The translations under genes were made by a program, and so were the position numbers. Of a DNA stretch of 64,000 bases, positions 1 through 11,798 are shown piece after piece. Within the stretch, counting starts at the first letter, position 1; each line of letters starts with the position of its first letter. Source of the DNA: Omphalotus guepiniiformis (lineage: Eukaryota; Basidiomycota; Agaricomycetes; Agaricales; Omphalotaceae); contig JAQOOI010000064.1 in the NCBI GenBank assembly GCA_028554645.1, positions 1-64,000 of the forward strand. Reading direction: 5' to 3'. The notes under the pieces were generated by a model. That model was not told the DNA's origin, searched no databases, and saw nothing but the letters and a program-made list of their open reading frames with translations.

Positions 1-2567
1 AACCCCTTGGATTACAGTCAACAATACTTGGTAGAGTCTCTAGTTATTAGAGGGTGGGTCTGACAAGCTCAAGTGGTATGGAACATTGGAATTCCAACAT
101 ACATCTGGAGAGGCATAACTATTATCTCTTTATATTAAAACCAGGGGTTACAGTTGCTTAGCACCCAATTCAGTACTGTAGCAATCACTACACTTAGGCA
201 TTGTGCGTACAATTATGTTTTATTGTATTTAACTATCAGGTCTGGGGTTGACTCTAGTCCTTAATGGTTCATTTTCCAATGTTTTACACATCTAATATTT
301 ACTTCAAATCTGATTAGATTTCATTACTGATGCACTTTTTGACACAACAATCCACTCTTGTATTGTTGACGATGGTGTATAACATTCTGTCAATATACAC
401 ATGCAGATAATGTAAGAACATTTTACCTTGCTACTCAGTGACTCATTGTTTGCTGTCATTTGCAATGACACACCCAACCCGATGTGGAGTGGCATCGGCC
501 GCCACTGTAAACCTCGGGAACCTAGAATTGCAGTATGAAATAGATCAACCGTTTGTGGAGAGGGACACCTGAAAGAAGTACCGAATAGACAACAGATCTG
601 AAGTTTCTCTGAGCGGTACCAACATCTCGTGGGTGTGGTTTTGCACTTCGTTTTGGGTGGGGACAAGCTATTGCTATCGAGTTTAGGGTTCTGCCGGATA
701 GGCTGAATTGTTTGCAGCTGGGCTGAAACATGAGGATGTTGTATTGAAGAGGGTTCTTCTATTCTCAGTGAAAGGCTAAAATATTAAGGCTTTGCACAAT
801 GCCTCGCGCCCAAAGCTGAAGCTGCTTGTACATACAATACACATTTCACAGGAGTTTTGAGAGCATAAAGGGCTTATGGTCTACTGATTCTTCAGACAAC
901 CTGATAGGATCTATTAATGGGTAGGAATAAAACAGAGGTTATTGTTTCAAAGAGGATAGTGGCAGAGTTTGTTGACCTTTGTTGTTGCACACCCTGTCAT
1001 ATTGGTGATTGGTTGATCACTTTTAGGTTCTCCGCTGTAGTTGAAACTTGCATCGAATACAAATGACCCTACTGTATCTTCTTTGGACTTCTACCACTTG
1101 CAAAAACCAATAAGCTTGCTCTTACTGGTCTCTTTTGTGTCCTAGTTGGATTGATCATGCCGGTGAGTGATTTTTCAGATGATTGTCTTACCACACACAC
1201 TTTTTGAACATACATTGCTTGCAGTCCGTCTCGATATTCAAAGCAAACCCTTAGTTACAACCCATTCAAGCGCAGGAAACTCGCTCAAACCTATAAGATG
1301 AAGAACATGGTTGCCGAGCAGAATATAATTGCCCCAATTGCAGGGGATCAGGCAGGGTGGACCTGCCACCCCCCTGCAATGGCGCCACTTGAAGACAGGG
1401 TTTGTGTGTTGTCCCCCAATTTACTACAATATTTTTACTGACAATCGACCGCCCTACACTAAATACATAGACTGGATCAGAACATCTGCAAGTACACTGT
1501 TGCCGATGGATGCCAGAGACGCTGAGGATCATCGTTAGAGAATAGAGAAAATTATAGGTTCAATCTACGGTGAGTTCTGAAACTTCCCTTCAATGACAAA
1601 TACAGCACTGAAAAAAAGTCAGCTCGGTATAACCCCCCCCCCCAATTCATAGGACCTGCTGCTTCAGACCTGCTGGTGAATTCCTAGATTATTCAGTTTA
1701 CTGTGAATCAAACATTCCTCGCTATAACTGCCCAGAACATTGTGAACCTCAGTGACTTTGTTTGCTTGCGTTTGTACACTGTTCTTCCAACCGTTTATTG
1801 TAGAATGAAAGCTCATGTTGTACTCAATCACAGTGTTGAAGGGCGCTTTTGGCTATTTTCAATCCCTTGCTGCCAATGCCTTTGCTGGTCCAGCAATTTT
1901 TGGCCTGACTTATTATACTCGCTCATGAAGAAAAGCTTAGCTTCCCCCCTGTGGTCCACGATTTAAATTCTTACCTTCCTTGCTTCCTTGGTCTCACTCT
2001 TTTCACGGTAGCCGAATGATCGTCCGTTTTATCTTGTTCCTGTTCTGGTCCTTCTTGGCGTATTACATACAAAAAAAAATTTGTGCTATATTCTGGGCCC
2101 TATTACCTACGTCTTTGGTTACAGAATGTGCTCTGTGTCTTCATTTCCCAAATTGATTTCCTTTCATTTTCGAGTTTCTACTGTGCGTGGTTGCTTGTGG
2201 TTCTACAGTAATGGCAATAAACGCGTATTCAATCCCAAATGTGCCCTCATGATCTTCCGCAGTGCTACACGAGGTCGCGCTTCTATATAGGTAACAGCTC
2301 AGAAAGAACCGCGTTGCAAAGAAGCGAAAATGTTCAAAGAATATGATACTGATCTCGAATGTGCATGCTAGATGCATTATTGCAGAGAAACTATTTGCTA
2401 CAGCGAGGACTACATAGAGCCCTAAAATCCCAAGATATACAGAAAAGAAAACGAAATACAATAAATGCTAAGCTAAGAGAAAGCACTATTAAGACTGCCT
2501 GTAATATATCGTGCCGAGCATAAACGAACGTTACTCAGTCAGAGACGTAAGGAAGTCCATGGGTAGA
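1..2567. other. Long stretch without a recognisable gene
   Basis: Only short ORFs (under about 120 codons) occur here on either strand, and none shows a domain, a signal peptide or a convincing exon chain. A run of at least ten C lies near 1627-1640. Around 1157-1320 there is a splice-like arrangement (ATGCCG followed by GTGAGT, then an acceptor near 1224) leading to a short basic reading frame, but I could not extend it into a gene. The stretch may hold degraded or lineage-specific sequence. Confidence 0.5.
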
Positions 2568-3886
2568 TCAAAACCGTCCGAAAGAGATGTGGGTTAGGCT
2601 AGGCAAGGCCTGCATGCTGCCAGTCCATCTAGTGGCAATCATAGTGCGGTGGGGCTCGATTTGAACATGTGGCTTTGTCCTTGAGCATTGGGTATGATGA
2701 GAGGAGTGTTCTTCCTCCTCCTCTTCTTCTTCTTCTTCCTCACCCTCGTAGTGCGAAGCACTTTGCACGCTATGACGAATGGGACCAGGAGAGGCAAAGC
2801 TAGACGTTGAGGTTCTCGTCGATTTGTTCCTGCTGAGCGAGGCAGGGGCGGTAGGAGCAGGGGGAGGTGTAGGTGAAGCGTATCTCGGTAGAGTTTCCTC
2901 AGGTACACGAAGAATGAACCCTTTCAACCCAGCAGCTTTCTCTCCTTGCCTTCCGAACCCGAATCCGGCCTTGTCTGTACTACTCCAAGTACCAAACTCG
3001 GATGGCGACTGTGCTTTCTCGTTCATCGTGCTAGAGCTGCCTCCGGTGAACATATTCGAGACGAATGCTGGGGAGTTGACGAAGACGGGGCGGGTGTCGT
3101 TGGTAGTGCTAGGGAGGATGTTCTTGGAGTTGTTGGCGCCATATTTTGATGGAACGTTTTTCTTTGGCTGACTCGCGGAAGATGAGGCCGAGAAGCATGT
3201 TGAGACAGCCGATAGAGAATAGGAAGAAGGCGGAGACTAAGGTGAATTTGTCTTACGTGGTGTGATAGGATTTGAGCTCCGATTCTGTAAAGCAAACACC
3301 TTTGTAAATCATCAATCAGAAAGGAAGAATAGATGGGTACGTACAGGCATTGAAAGATTCCAAGAGCGCCGAGACCGAAGTTGGATCCGAGGACGGGGAA
3401 GAAGCGGTCGAAGAAAGACAATGGCCAGCTGCATTCGGATACTGTGCGGTACGGTCAGCATGGTACAAAAAATGATGATGAATTTATAGCTTACGCAGTA
3501 AGATGATTGTTTGGAAGATGACTAGAAGAGTGGAAACGATGGCCCAGAAAACACCTGCGGCCTGATTCGGAATGGTGCTACCTCTAAACGAGTTTGTGAG
3601 TATGGCTTTCGAAGAAATGATGTATGAAGGGCAACTCACTCAATGTAGTCGCAGTCTAAACATTGAGTCTGTGCTATTCTTGTTGGCTTGGAAGGCATTT
3701 ACAGCCTTGATGTTCGTGACCATGACTTCGATGCTGCTCGAGAATACGAGTAGCAAGCCAACAATGCTCAATGCACGAACGACATTGAGACCGATGAAAA
3801 TGTCTAGCAGGAATTAGATTAATATACGACTCGGAAGTGAATGCAAGCCGCATGACTCAGTACTCACAACCACGGGGAGGAACCAT
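2568..3886 (-). CDS. Four-TM fungal membrane protein (DUF7598-like), with an apparent +1 frameshift
   Basis: Function unknown. Reading the minus strand from the ATG at 3886, five exons joined by short GT-AG introns give MVPPRGYIFIGLNVVRALSI, a first hydrophobic segment, a DCDYIEGSTIPNQAAGVFWA motif, a second TM, FFDRFFPVLGSNFGLGALGI, a third TM and SAFFLFSIGCLNMLLGLIFR as the fourth. This order matches a small tetraspan-like family I recall from Agaricomycetes as DUF7598; the family number is from memory. The cytosolic tail is Ser/Pro-rich with a run of about ten Glu (near 2715-2745). The tail is one base out of frame with the TM part near 3128-3150, so either one extra base is present or the join is misread. 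It shares a 750-bp divergent promoter region with UPF1. Confidence 0.7.
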
Positions 3887-4640
3887 ATTGATGAAAGTTT
3901 TCAGGAATTAGATTTCCGAGATGTTTAGGGATACACTGGGCAGAAGACGTGAAGAAAGTCGATAAACGTTTCGTAAGTTGTTTTAGAGATGGGGTGTCCC
4001 AGCACCAGTGTAGTCGTAAAATGAACGTCTAGAGAAGTGAAAGTCAAGGACCCAAAAAGCACAAAGGTTCAAAAAGATGAGTAAAAGAGTAAGTATTTCC
4101 AAGGCTGCACGGTGCTTACCCTCTTATACAAGTGATTCGAAAGCGCAGGCATTGTTCTCGAGGTTTGTACACGTAACTAAAAAGTGAGTACAATGTGAAC
4201 GCGAACAATAAGAATTTCGCGTGTACAAATAAGGCTTTTGTTGTTTTCTGGTTCATCAACAAATCCAATTGTTTTTTTGAGCCTCCGTCGTCGGTCGTTA
4301 GCAAACTGTACATAGCTTGAGAGCCCTCGAGTCCAAATGCAGAGCGACCGTACTACGGACCATCAAAAATGGAAGCTGCCAGTAAATGTTTTTAATTTCA
4401 CCAGGCACTGACATACCAAGTTGTAAAAATACTTTTTACGCAGAAGCAGTCAAGTTTTACCGCTTTCCGTGCGCAGCTGCTCCCGTAGAAACACAAAACT
4501 CTGACATTCTGAGCCATCTGCCAGTGGAGGTCGAGAAGAACCGAGAAAGGCGGGGAAGGCGGCTATTTACATATATTTGTCATAGAGGCTGCCGAGGTAC
4601 TTACTCAGAGTACATACATCATCAAGCACCTACAACCACC
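3887..4640. promoter_or_regulatory. Divergent intergenic region between the tetraspan-like gene and UPF1
   Basis: About 750 bases separate the two start codons, which face away from each other. The region must contain both promoters and 5' UTRs. No specific binding motif could be defined by eye. Confidence 0.4.
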
Positions 4641-7600
4641 ATGGATTCCTTCGACAATTTTCAATACGACTCTGCTTCTTCCTACGGAGGAATAGGCGTT
4701 GTAGACGATACATCCTCGATATACACCGCAAATACTCAAGACAATGCATCTTCAGTTGATCTGTCGGGTCTCTCGATTGTAGATGACCGAAGTTCTGCTG
4801 CAAATGACGGACAAGCTAATTCCGTTCGCAATGGGATAGATGAAGACTTTGATGCAGTATTAGATGACTTGAAAGATGAAGGCGCGGTTGACCTTCCCCC
4901 ACATGCTTGCAGGTATGCCTTGGATGTAGTAGCAGACTCGCATCTATACGTTTTGGTGCTGATTTTGGTCTTCCAATAGTTATTGCGGGATTCATTCACC
5001 TGCTTCAGTTGTCAAATGTCTTGTTTGCTCGAAATGGTTTTGCAACTCTCGTGGAAACACTTCCGCATCCCATATTGTGAATCATCTAGTGCGCGCCCAA
5101 ACACAAGGAAGTCATCTTGCATGCCGAGAGTCCTCTGGGAGAGGACTACTCCGGAATGCTACAACTGTGGTAGCAAGAATGTCTTCATGCTTGGTTTCAT
5201 TTCCAGCTAAAAAGTGACACCGTCGTCGTCCTATTGTGTCGGTGAGTTGTTGCCATCATTCCTCGCATCCGCAGAGTGACTCATATCGGTCAGACAACCT
5301 TGTGCTGCTATTTCCAAGGAAATTCAATGGAATGCTGCTCTGTGGGCCCCTCTCATAGATGACAGATCCTTCCTTTCCTGGCTCGTCAAGCCCCCGAGCG
5401 AAACCGAACAGTTGCGCTCTCGCCAGATTTCGTTTTCACAAATCAACCGCCTTGAAGATCTCTGGCGTGAGAATGCCAATGCTACCCTAGAAGACCTCGA
5501 AAAAGCCAGGTGTTGATGACGAACCCTCTGCCTATCCTCCTCCGCTACGAGGATGCGTTATCAATATCAGAATATCTTCGGACCTCTCGTTAAGATCGAG
5601 GCTGACTACGACAAGCGGCTCAAGGAGAGTCAAACTCAGACTGACATCACTGTCCGGTGGGATTTAGGTCTGAATCAGAAGCGTGTTGCCTGGTTTCTGC
5701 TTGCCGAAATTGGAGAGTGGTGAAGTTAGGCTGGCTGTGGGCGACGAGTTACGCCTTGAGATATTCGGGTGAGCTTCACAAGGCTTTGGGAAGGTGTCGG
5801 GCATGTCATCAAGATTCCCAACAGTGAGTTAATCTCATTTTGTTTATGTTAACTCTATCTGATTTTCCAATAGACGTGTCAGACGAGGTCGGGCTTGAAT
5901 TGCGTAGAAACCGAAGGTGTACCTTCAGAGTGCACCCATAACTTTGCCGCCGACTTTGTTTGGAAGTCCACCAGCTTTGATAGGATGCAGCTCGCTATGA
6001 AGACATTCGCCGTAGATGAGAAGAGCGTTAGCGGCTATATTGTGAGTTTTTGTGTGCCCTTGTCAAATCGCATCCGTTCACTCATCAGTTGTATATAGTA
6101 ACCTCACAAACTCCTTGGGCACGAACTGGAACCTCAGACGCTTCGCACTCAGATGCCGAAGCGTTTCTCTGCTCCTGGACTTCCCGAACTCAACCACTCT
6201 CAAATGTTTGCAGTCAAGAGCGTTCTGCAGAAGCCCATTAGTCTCATTCAGGGACCTCCCGGTACAGGGAAAACGGTCACTTCTGCGTCCATCGTTTATC
6301 ATCTCGCGAAGATGAACCCAGACCAGGTCCTGGTTTGTGCCCCGTCCAATGTAGCTGTTGACCAGCTCACCGAGAAGATCCACGCGACCGGCCTCAAGGT
6401 GGTCCGTCTGACGGCCAAGTCAAGAGAGGCTTTGGACTCTAGCGTTGCTTTCCTCACGCTGCACCAGCAAGTTGCCAACAGCACCACTCATGTCGAGCTA
6501 CAGAAATTGATCATGCTGAAGAATGAGCAGGGAGAGCTGAGTAGCAATGATGAGAGGAAGTATAAGACTCTGATCAGGCAGTGCGAGAAGGAGATTTTGA
6601 GCGCTGCCGACGTTATTTGTTGCACATGTGTTGGTGCAGGCGACCCGAGGTTGAGCAAATTGAAGTTCCGGGACTGTGTTGATTGATGAGGCTACTCAGG
6701 CAGCTGAACCAGGTTCGTTCATCTTTTCCCTGCAATTCAAAGTGTATGCTAATTTCGTGTTTTCATAGAATGTATGATCCCTCTCGTCTTGGGTTGTAAA
6801 CAAGTCGTACTCGTTGGCGACCACCAACAGCTCGGTCCTGTTATCATGAACAAGAAGGCAGCGCGCGCGGGCCTTACCCAATCTCTCTTCGAACGTCTTG
6901 TCATTCTGGGTAACAGGCCTATCCGTTTGCAGGTGCAATATCGTATGCACCCCTGTCTTTCCGAATTCCCTTCCAACATGTTCTATGAGGGTTCGCTCCA
7001 GAATGGTGTGACCGCCCCTGAACGCTTGAGGAAGAACGTCGATTTTCCCCTGGCCGGTGCCTGATACACCCATGTTTTTCTACCAGAATCTCGGCCAGGA
7101 GGAGATTTCTAGCAGTGGTACTTCCTTCTTGAATAGGTAAACATTATGATTGATTTCTATTCTATGTTCTACTTTAACTTTTTGTATGTTTTCAGGACGG
7201 AAGCTTTCTAACGTTGAGAAGATTGTTACCAAGTTCTTCAAGTCGGGCGTTGTCCCGGCGCAGATTGGTGTGGTCACCCCGTACGAAGGTCAACGTTCCT
7301 TCATTGTGAACTACATGCAGTTCAATGGCTCGCTCAAGAAAGACCTGTACAAGGACATCGAAGTGGCTAGTGTTGATGCTTTCCAGGGTCGTGAGAAAGA
7401 CTACATCATTCTCAGCTGTGTCAGGAGTAACGAGCACCAGGGTATCGGTTTCTTGAACGATCCCAGGCGACTGAATGTCGCTCTCACGCGCGCAAAGTAT
7501 GGGGTAGTGATTCTTGGAAATCCCAAGGTGTTGAGCAAGGTCAGTGTGTATCAAATAATCTGCTGGTATATGTTATTGACATCTCGGGATCTACAGCACC

Positions 7601-8341
7601 CATTGTGGCATTACCTTCTTACGCACTATAAAGAGACAAATTGTCTCGTCGAAGGCGCCCTGAGTAACTTGCAGCCTAGTATGATTCAGTTCAGCAAACC
7701 TAGACGATCTCTGGGCAAGTCGATGGACCAATTCCGTCGTCATGAGATTAACGCTAGGGACTTTATGGGAGGACAACCCCAGGGTGGAATAATGTCTGAT
7801 GGACGCTCTCCTTAATTCTGATCTGTGTCAAAACTATCTCGTTGACCAATTGAATCACATAGGACGCCGTTCTGGCACACCTAGTCGCTTCGATGCCAGT
7901 TTCTACCGTACTCACGATGCTCTGGGGTACATCCCATCTGACGTACAGTCTCTTCGTTCTCAAGCGACATACTCCTCCGGTCTACCCATGTTCACCGCTA
8001 CGGGTCCTTTCAGTGCCAACGTACCTCGTGGAGTCGGTGCCAAACGTAGCGCGTATGGTAGTTATGCGTCCTCGATTATTTCTCAGGATGCTGGTCCGAG
8101 TGTCACCGACAATAGCAGCGTTGTTGGTAGCACCACTGGTGGTGATCGTGCAAGTAACTTGGCCTTTTCACAAAGTGATCGTCTGCGCCGTCGTCCTTCC
8201 TTCGGTTCTTCCTCTGTCACTGGTACCAGTGACCTTGGCAGCATCTCACAGTATGACTATAAGAGTCAAGATGAAGCTGGTGACATGGACGATATGAAGT
8301 CTCAATACACGGGAACTCAATCAGGTGTCACTGTTTATTGA
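4641..8341 (+). CDS. UPF1: ATP-dependent RNA helicase Upf1 (nonsense-mediated mRNA decay)
   Basis: Upf1/Nam7 is the superfamily-1 helicase that drives nonsense-mediated decay in the cytoplasm. The start at 4641 gives an acidic N-terminus. The Cys/His zinc domain follows, with [11 protein letters not shown], the [20 protein letters not shown] stretch and [11 protein letters not shown]. Then come [11 protein letters not shown], the Walker A loop GPPGTGKT (near 6250), [12 protein letters not shown], the DEAT-box ([11 protein letters not shown], across an intron near 6715), [26 protein letters not shown] and [10 protein letters not shown]. The C-terminal tail is Ser/Gln-rich. Introns interrupt the gene near 4914, 5243, 5823, 6041, 6713, 7138 and 7540. 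The frame is broken at about 15 places, each repaired by skipping one base: near 5097, 5143, 5203, 5211, 5502, 5530, 5558, 5712, 5756, 5786, 5911, 6671, 7048, 7206 and 7795. The join near 6041-6105 is also unclear. Orthology is certain; whether this copy is functional cannot be settled from this sequence alone. Confidence 0.93.
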
Positions 8342-9420
8342 CATTTTCCGTGCCATCCAGCCATTGGATTGCTTGACATTTGCTGTCTATTGAGAGGGAC
8401 TGTTTAACCCTTTAACCCTCTATTGGCTTGCCTTATTGCCAGTTAAATGGCTTGGTCTTTGCATCACATTTGGCCTCGTATGGTCTGCATAGGCACCGAG
8501 TCCGAGTCCATGTCACAGACTCGGACTGCATTTGTGGTTGCGCTCTGATGGTCTGATAATTCGTACCAAGAATCCAACGTATCTGAACTGATCAGCAGAC
8601 ATATGCATTTGTGTATGGCTTTTTGCTGGTCGGTATGCTGCCCTCCCAGATTCATAGGCCCGAGATGCCTTTTTCACCTCGGGGAGGAGGGTCTGTTCTT
8701 AGAGCTGGACTTTATGAGGTTTTTTTGTGATGTGTCGTATTGTCATTGACAATTCAATATGGTTACTTTTGTTTTTCGTTTACTGAAAAAATATATTTTG
8801 AATGTTTCTGATTGCCCAGTTGCGAGTTTGAATGGATATCAGTGATCATTGTGTTTACGTTAGTGACGGCCGGTCAAAGCTGGGTTTACTGTCCTGATGA
8901 CGCGTGAGAAGAATTGCTTTTACTTCTACGGGCGTATTTTTTTTGTACCTAATAACCCAAACAATAATTGACAGCAGTGCATAGAATGCATAGATGAAGA
9001 ACGCATACTCCAAAAACCAAATGAGAGAAACGGACTAGAACATGCTAAGCTATATAGCAGAAAATATAACTGTAAGATGGATGACGACTTGTCCCACTAA
9101 ACAAGCAATTCCGACCCAGAAGTAAAGATAATGATCTATGATATGTGATAGACTAAGTGAATGCTCGAACATGAGTCATAAGTCGTGGAAGCGATGACAC
9201 AGGAATGCTATGTGTTCCACTATTTTTTTGAATGTAAAATAATGTGGGATGATATCGGAGCAAGGAAACGACCGAAAAAAAGTCTCCGAGTAAACGTGTG
9301 ATAATACAGATGGTAAAGATGCAAATGAAGAGATGATGCGAGAGATGCAGGTGCAGACTAAGGGTCGAATATGTAGAAATAAACAGAACGTGGGAAATGC
9401 CAAACGGAAAAGAATACGCC
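8342..9420. other. Convergent intergenic region
   Basis: This lies between the UPF1 stop and the stop of the minus-strand gene ending at 9421, so it holds the two 3' UTRs. Short ORFs are present but none is convincing. Confidence 0.5.
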
Positions 9421-10952
9421 TTATGCCTCATATGCAGGAGGAGGAGCACCTTCTTGCCCATCGTGCATAATTCCACCATTGTCATTCCCACCACTTCCAC
9501 TTTGATCGGGGGGAGCCAAGACAGCAGGTTGTGATTTGCCACTATGTCTAGCACCAGACGTACTCATCCTCGAGCTATGAGGAGGCTTGGAACTTGAACC
9601 ACGTTGATCCGTACTCATAACAGTACTATCCTCAGGTATGACACCGCTAGACCGTAAATCCGTGTGAGGGCTCATCTGCTGCAATCTATGTCCTTCACCC
9701 GTGAAACTACCCGGACTTCCAGCGCTAGCGCGCAGATTGAAGTAATCTTCATTTCCGCTTTGGCCTCTAGTATTAGAAGAACCGGGCCGTGAGCCAGGGG
9801 GAGACATCCCAGGAGGAAATACAGGAGCGAATCCACCGCTGCTCACGCTGAGTGAAGACAAGGGGCGTTGTTGGTGAGGGGGAGACATCCCAGGGGGAAC
9901 AATCGGAGCAATTCCACCGCTACTCGCGCTGTGTAAAGACATGGGGCGTTGTTGAGCGTTGTTGGATTGTTGTTGATGTATCGCTGCAGTGCCGGAGGGC
10001 ACCGACCGATATGAACCTCTGTTATCAGAGCCATTGGCTGGGTGAACCGTGGACGATTTACTCGAAGCTGAGTTTGGAGATTGTGCTGGTGGCCGTGTAT
10101 ACGCGTTACCGACGTATCCGTATTCGTAAGGTTTCGGTTCTGGCTCGATATCCGTTGTAGACATATGAGAGAAGTGATTGGGGCCAGAACGACCGTTCCC
10201 TGCCAATGCTGCATCGGTTTCGTGGATATCATTCCATCTTTGGCGCCGTTTTCATGATGAACCAAACGATGGCTGCGATGGCAGTGATACCGACGATACC
10301 TCCCACGATACCGCCAATAATAGCACCAAGGTTTGAACTGGAGGTCGCTGCAGCAGCAGCACTTGTGGTCGCGCTGTTGCTGCTATTCATGGTGACTTGA
10401 GTGGGTGGTTGAGTTGACGTGAAGGTGACTACCTGTACAGTAACACCTCCACCGTCAAGACTGCTGGAACTCGTCAAAGTGACTATCACCGGCGGCGGAG
10501 TAGTTGCGCTAGTTACTACTACCGGAGGCGGAGGGGGCGTGCTCGATGACGATGTAGTCACAGGTGAACTGCCAGGACTATGGGGGGTACTGATGACAGT
10601 ACATGAGGATCCATAGAGCGTGCTGTATTGTGTCTGCGTGACATATATTGTGGTTTCAACAGGGAATTCGGTAGTCGTGACTCCCCCTAACAAAATTGTT
10701 CACGGGTTTTCAAAGGCTACAAAAAGCACATTGCTCACCTCCTAAAGTAGTTGTGCTAGAACTAGTAGTGCTGCTAATACACGTCGTGCTATTGTCGCTC
10801 AAAGTTGAAAACTCAGCACACGAGGAAGTGAGGATGATGCTAGTGGATCCGGGTGCAGTAGTGACACTTGGTGAATAGGAGGTGGAGACACTACTCGTCG
10901 TGCGAAGGTCAGTCGCCGTCGACGTTGCCGAAGTCGTACACGAAGTCGACAT
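9421..10952 (-). CDS. Ser/Thr-rich single-pass membrane protein, with an apparent +1 frameshift
   Basis: Function unknown; the layout resembles fungal cell-surface proteins with a glycosylated outer stalk. The start chosen (10952) gives MSTSCTTSATSTA. An intron follows near 10740-10690 (after the TTTLGG stretch), then a long Ser/Thr/Pro-rich region that would be O-mannosylated, then one glycine-zipper TM segment (LGAIIGGIVGGIVGITAIAA and onward, near 10270-10335). After it come basic residues and a Ser/Pro-rich tail. The tail is in frame only if one T is dropped from the run at 10249-10252, which then gives FIMKRRQRWNDIHE, a sensible stop-transfer sequence. Two similar 60-base stretches near 9790-9850 and 9870-9930 encode imperfect repeats (PPGMSPP). 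No clear signal peptide follows the chosen start; a longer in-frame start upstream (to 11141) is possible. Confidence 0.7.
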
Positions 10953-11798
10953 TTCTCTCGCTGGCAAGAAAGGCGAAAAGGAGGAAAGAATCAAAGTGTG
11001 AAAAGCAAAGATTCCGTGTGCCCTGAGCGATGTTTGACAAGTACGGCTAATGAATGCCGCGTCGAAAGGAATAAAGAACCCTGGGCACCAACGGTGGTCG
11101 TCGCGGGCGACGATAAGGAAATGAAGAGGAAAAAGCAACAAATGATAAAGAGAAAATACGAGACAAAGCTGAGTAGATTAGTGACCGCAACCTGCTATTT
11201 CAAGCGTCGACGGTCTTGGAAGATAAGACATCGTCTGGCACTGGTCAAGAAATCGGCGCTGCTAACGTAACTTCCTCGATCGTATATCTGCCAAATTAGG
11301 AGTCAAGTTAGGCAAGTACTGCACTCTGGGCAGGTCCCTGCAGGTCCTCTGGGCAGTATTCAAAGGCGGTGATTGGTTCCTGTTCCATCATGACAAGAGT
11401 ATTGAAATGCGTACAGCAAATATGTAAGTGCCAAAGATGTGAATCAACACCAACCGAAGGCTTCATTGCCGATAACAAGATTTATAGCGGGATTTTGAGC
11501 ATTGAAAATATAAAACCCTGAAGAATTAATGGGTACTCAGTCAGTCGTAGAATGCGAATCAGAAAGAGCATACAGGTTACGTAAGCATATAGCAGCAATT
11601 GAAAGAGGAATCATTCAATCATTGATAGTATATGTAGAATGCTCTGTAATTAAGAATAGAGTCAGTAATCACCGACAACGTATGTACATGGTATGTATTT
11701 TAGACCCTCGATAGCAGAAACAACCTTCAGAAATAAGAAGCAAATACTAAGTTATCTGCAAAGTCCACCCTGTCCACCATGGCACAGAATCGGTGCTG
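10953..11798. other. Intergenic region
   Basis: This is the upstream region of the Ser/Thr-rich membrane protein gene and the 3' flank of the gene ending at 11799, both on the minus strand. No supported coding sequence was seen. Confidence 0.45.

Noticed and set aside
304..731. Two overlapping minus-strand ORFs
   Set aside because: They have no domain, no splice structure and unremarkable composition; likely chance.
2779..3171. 130-codon plus-strand ORF
   Set aside because: Antisense shadow of the Ser/Pro tail of the gene at 2568-3886.
4641..8341. UPF1 breaks considered as programmed frameshifting
   Set aside because: About 15 sites with no common slippery sequence, mostly in plain short homopolymers, cannot be explained by programmed events.
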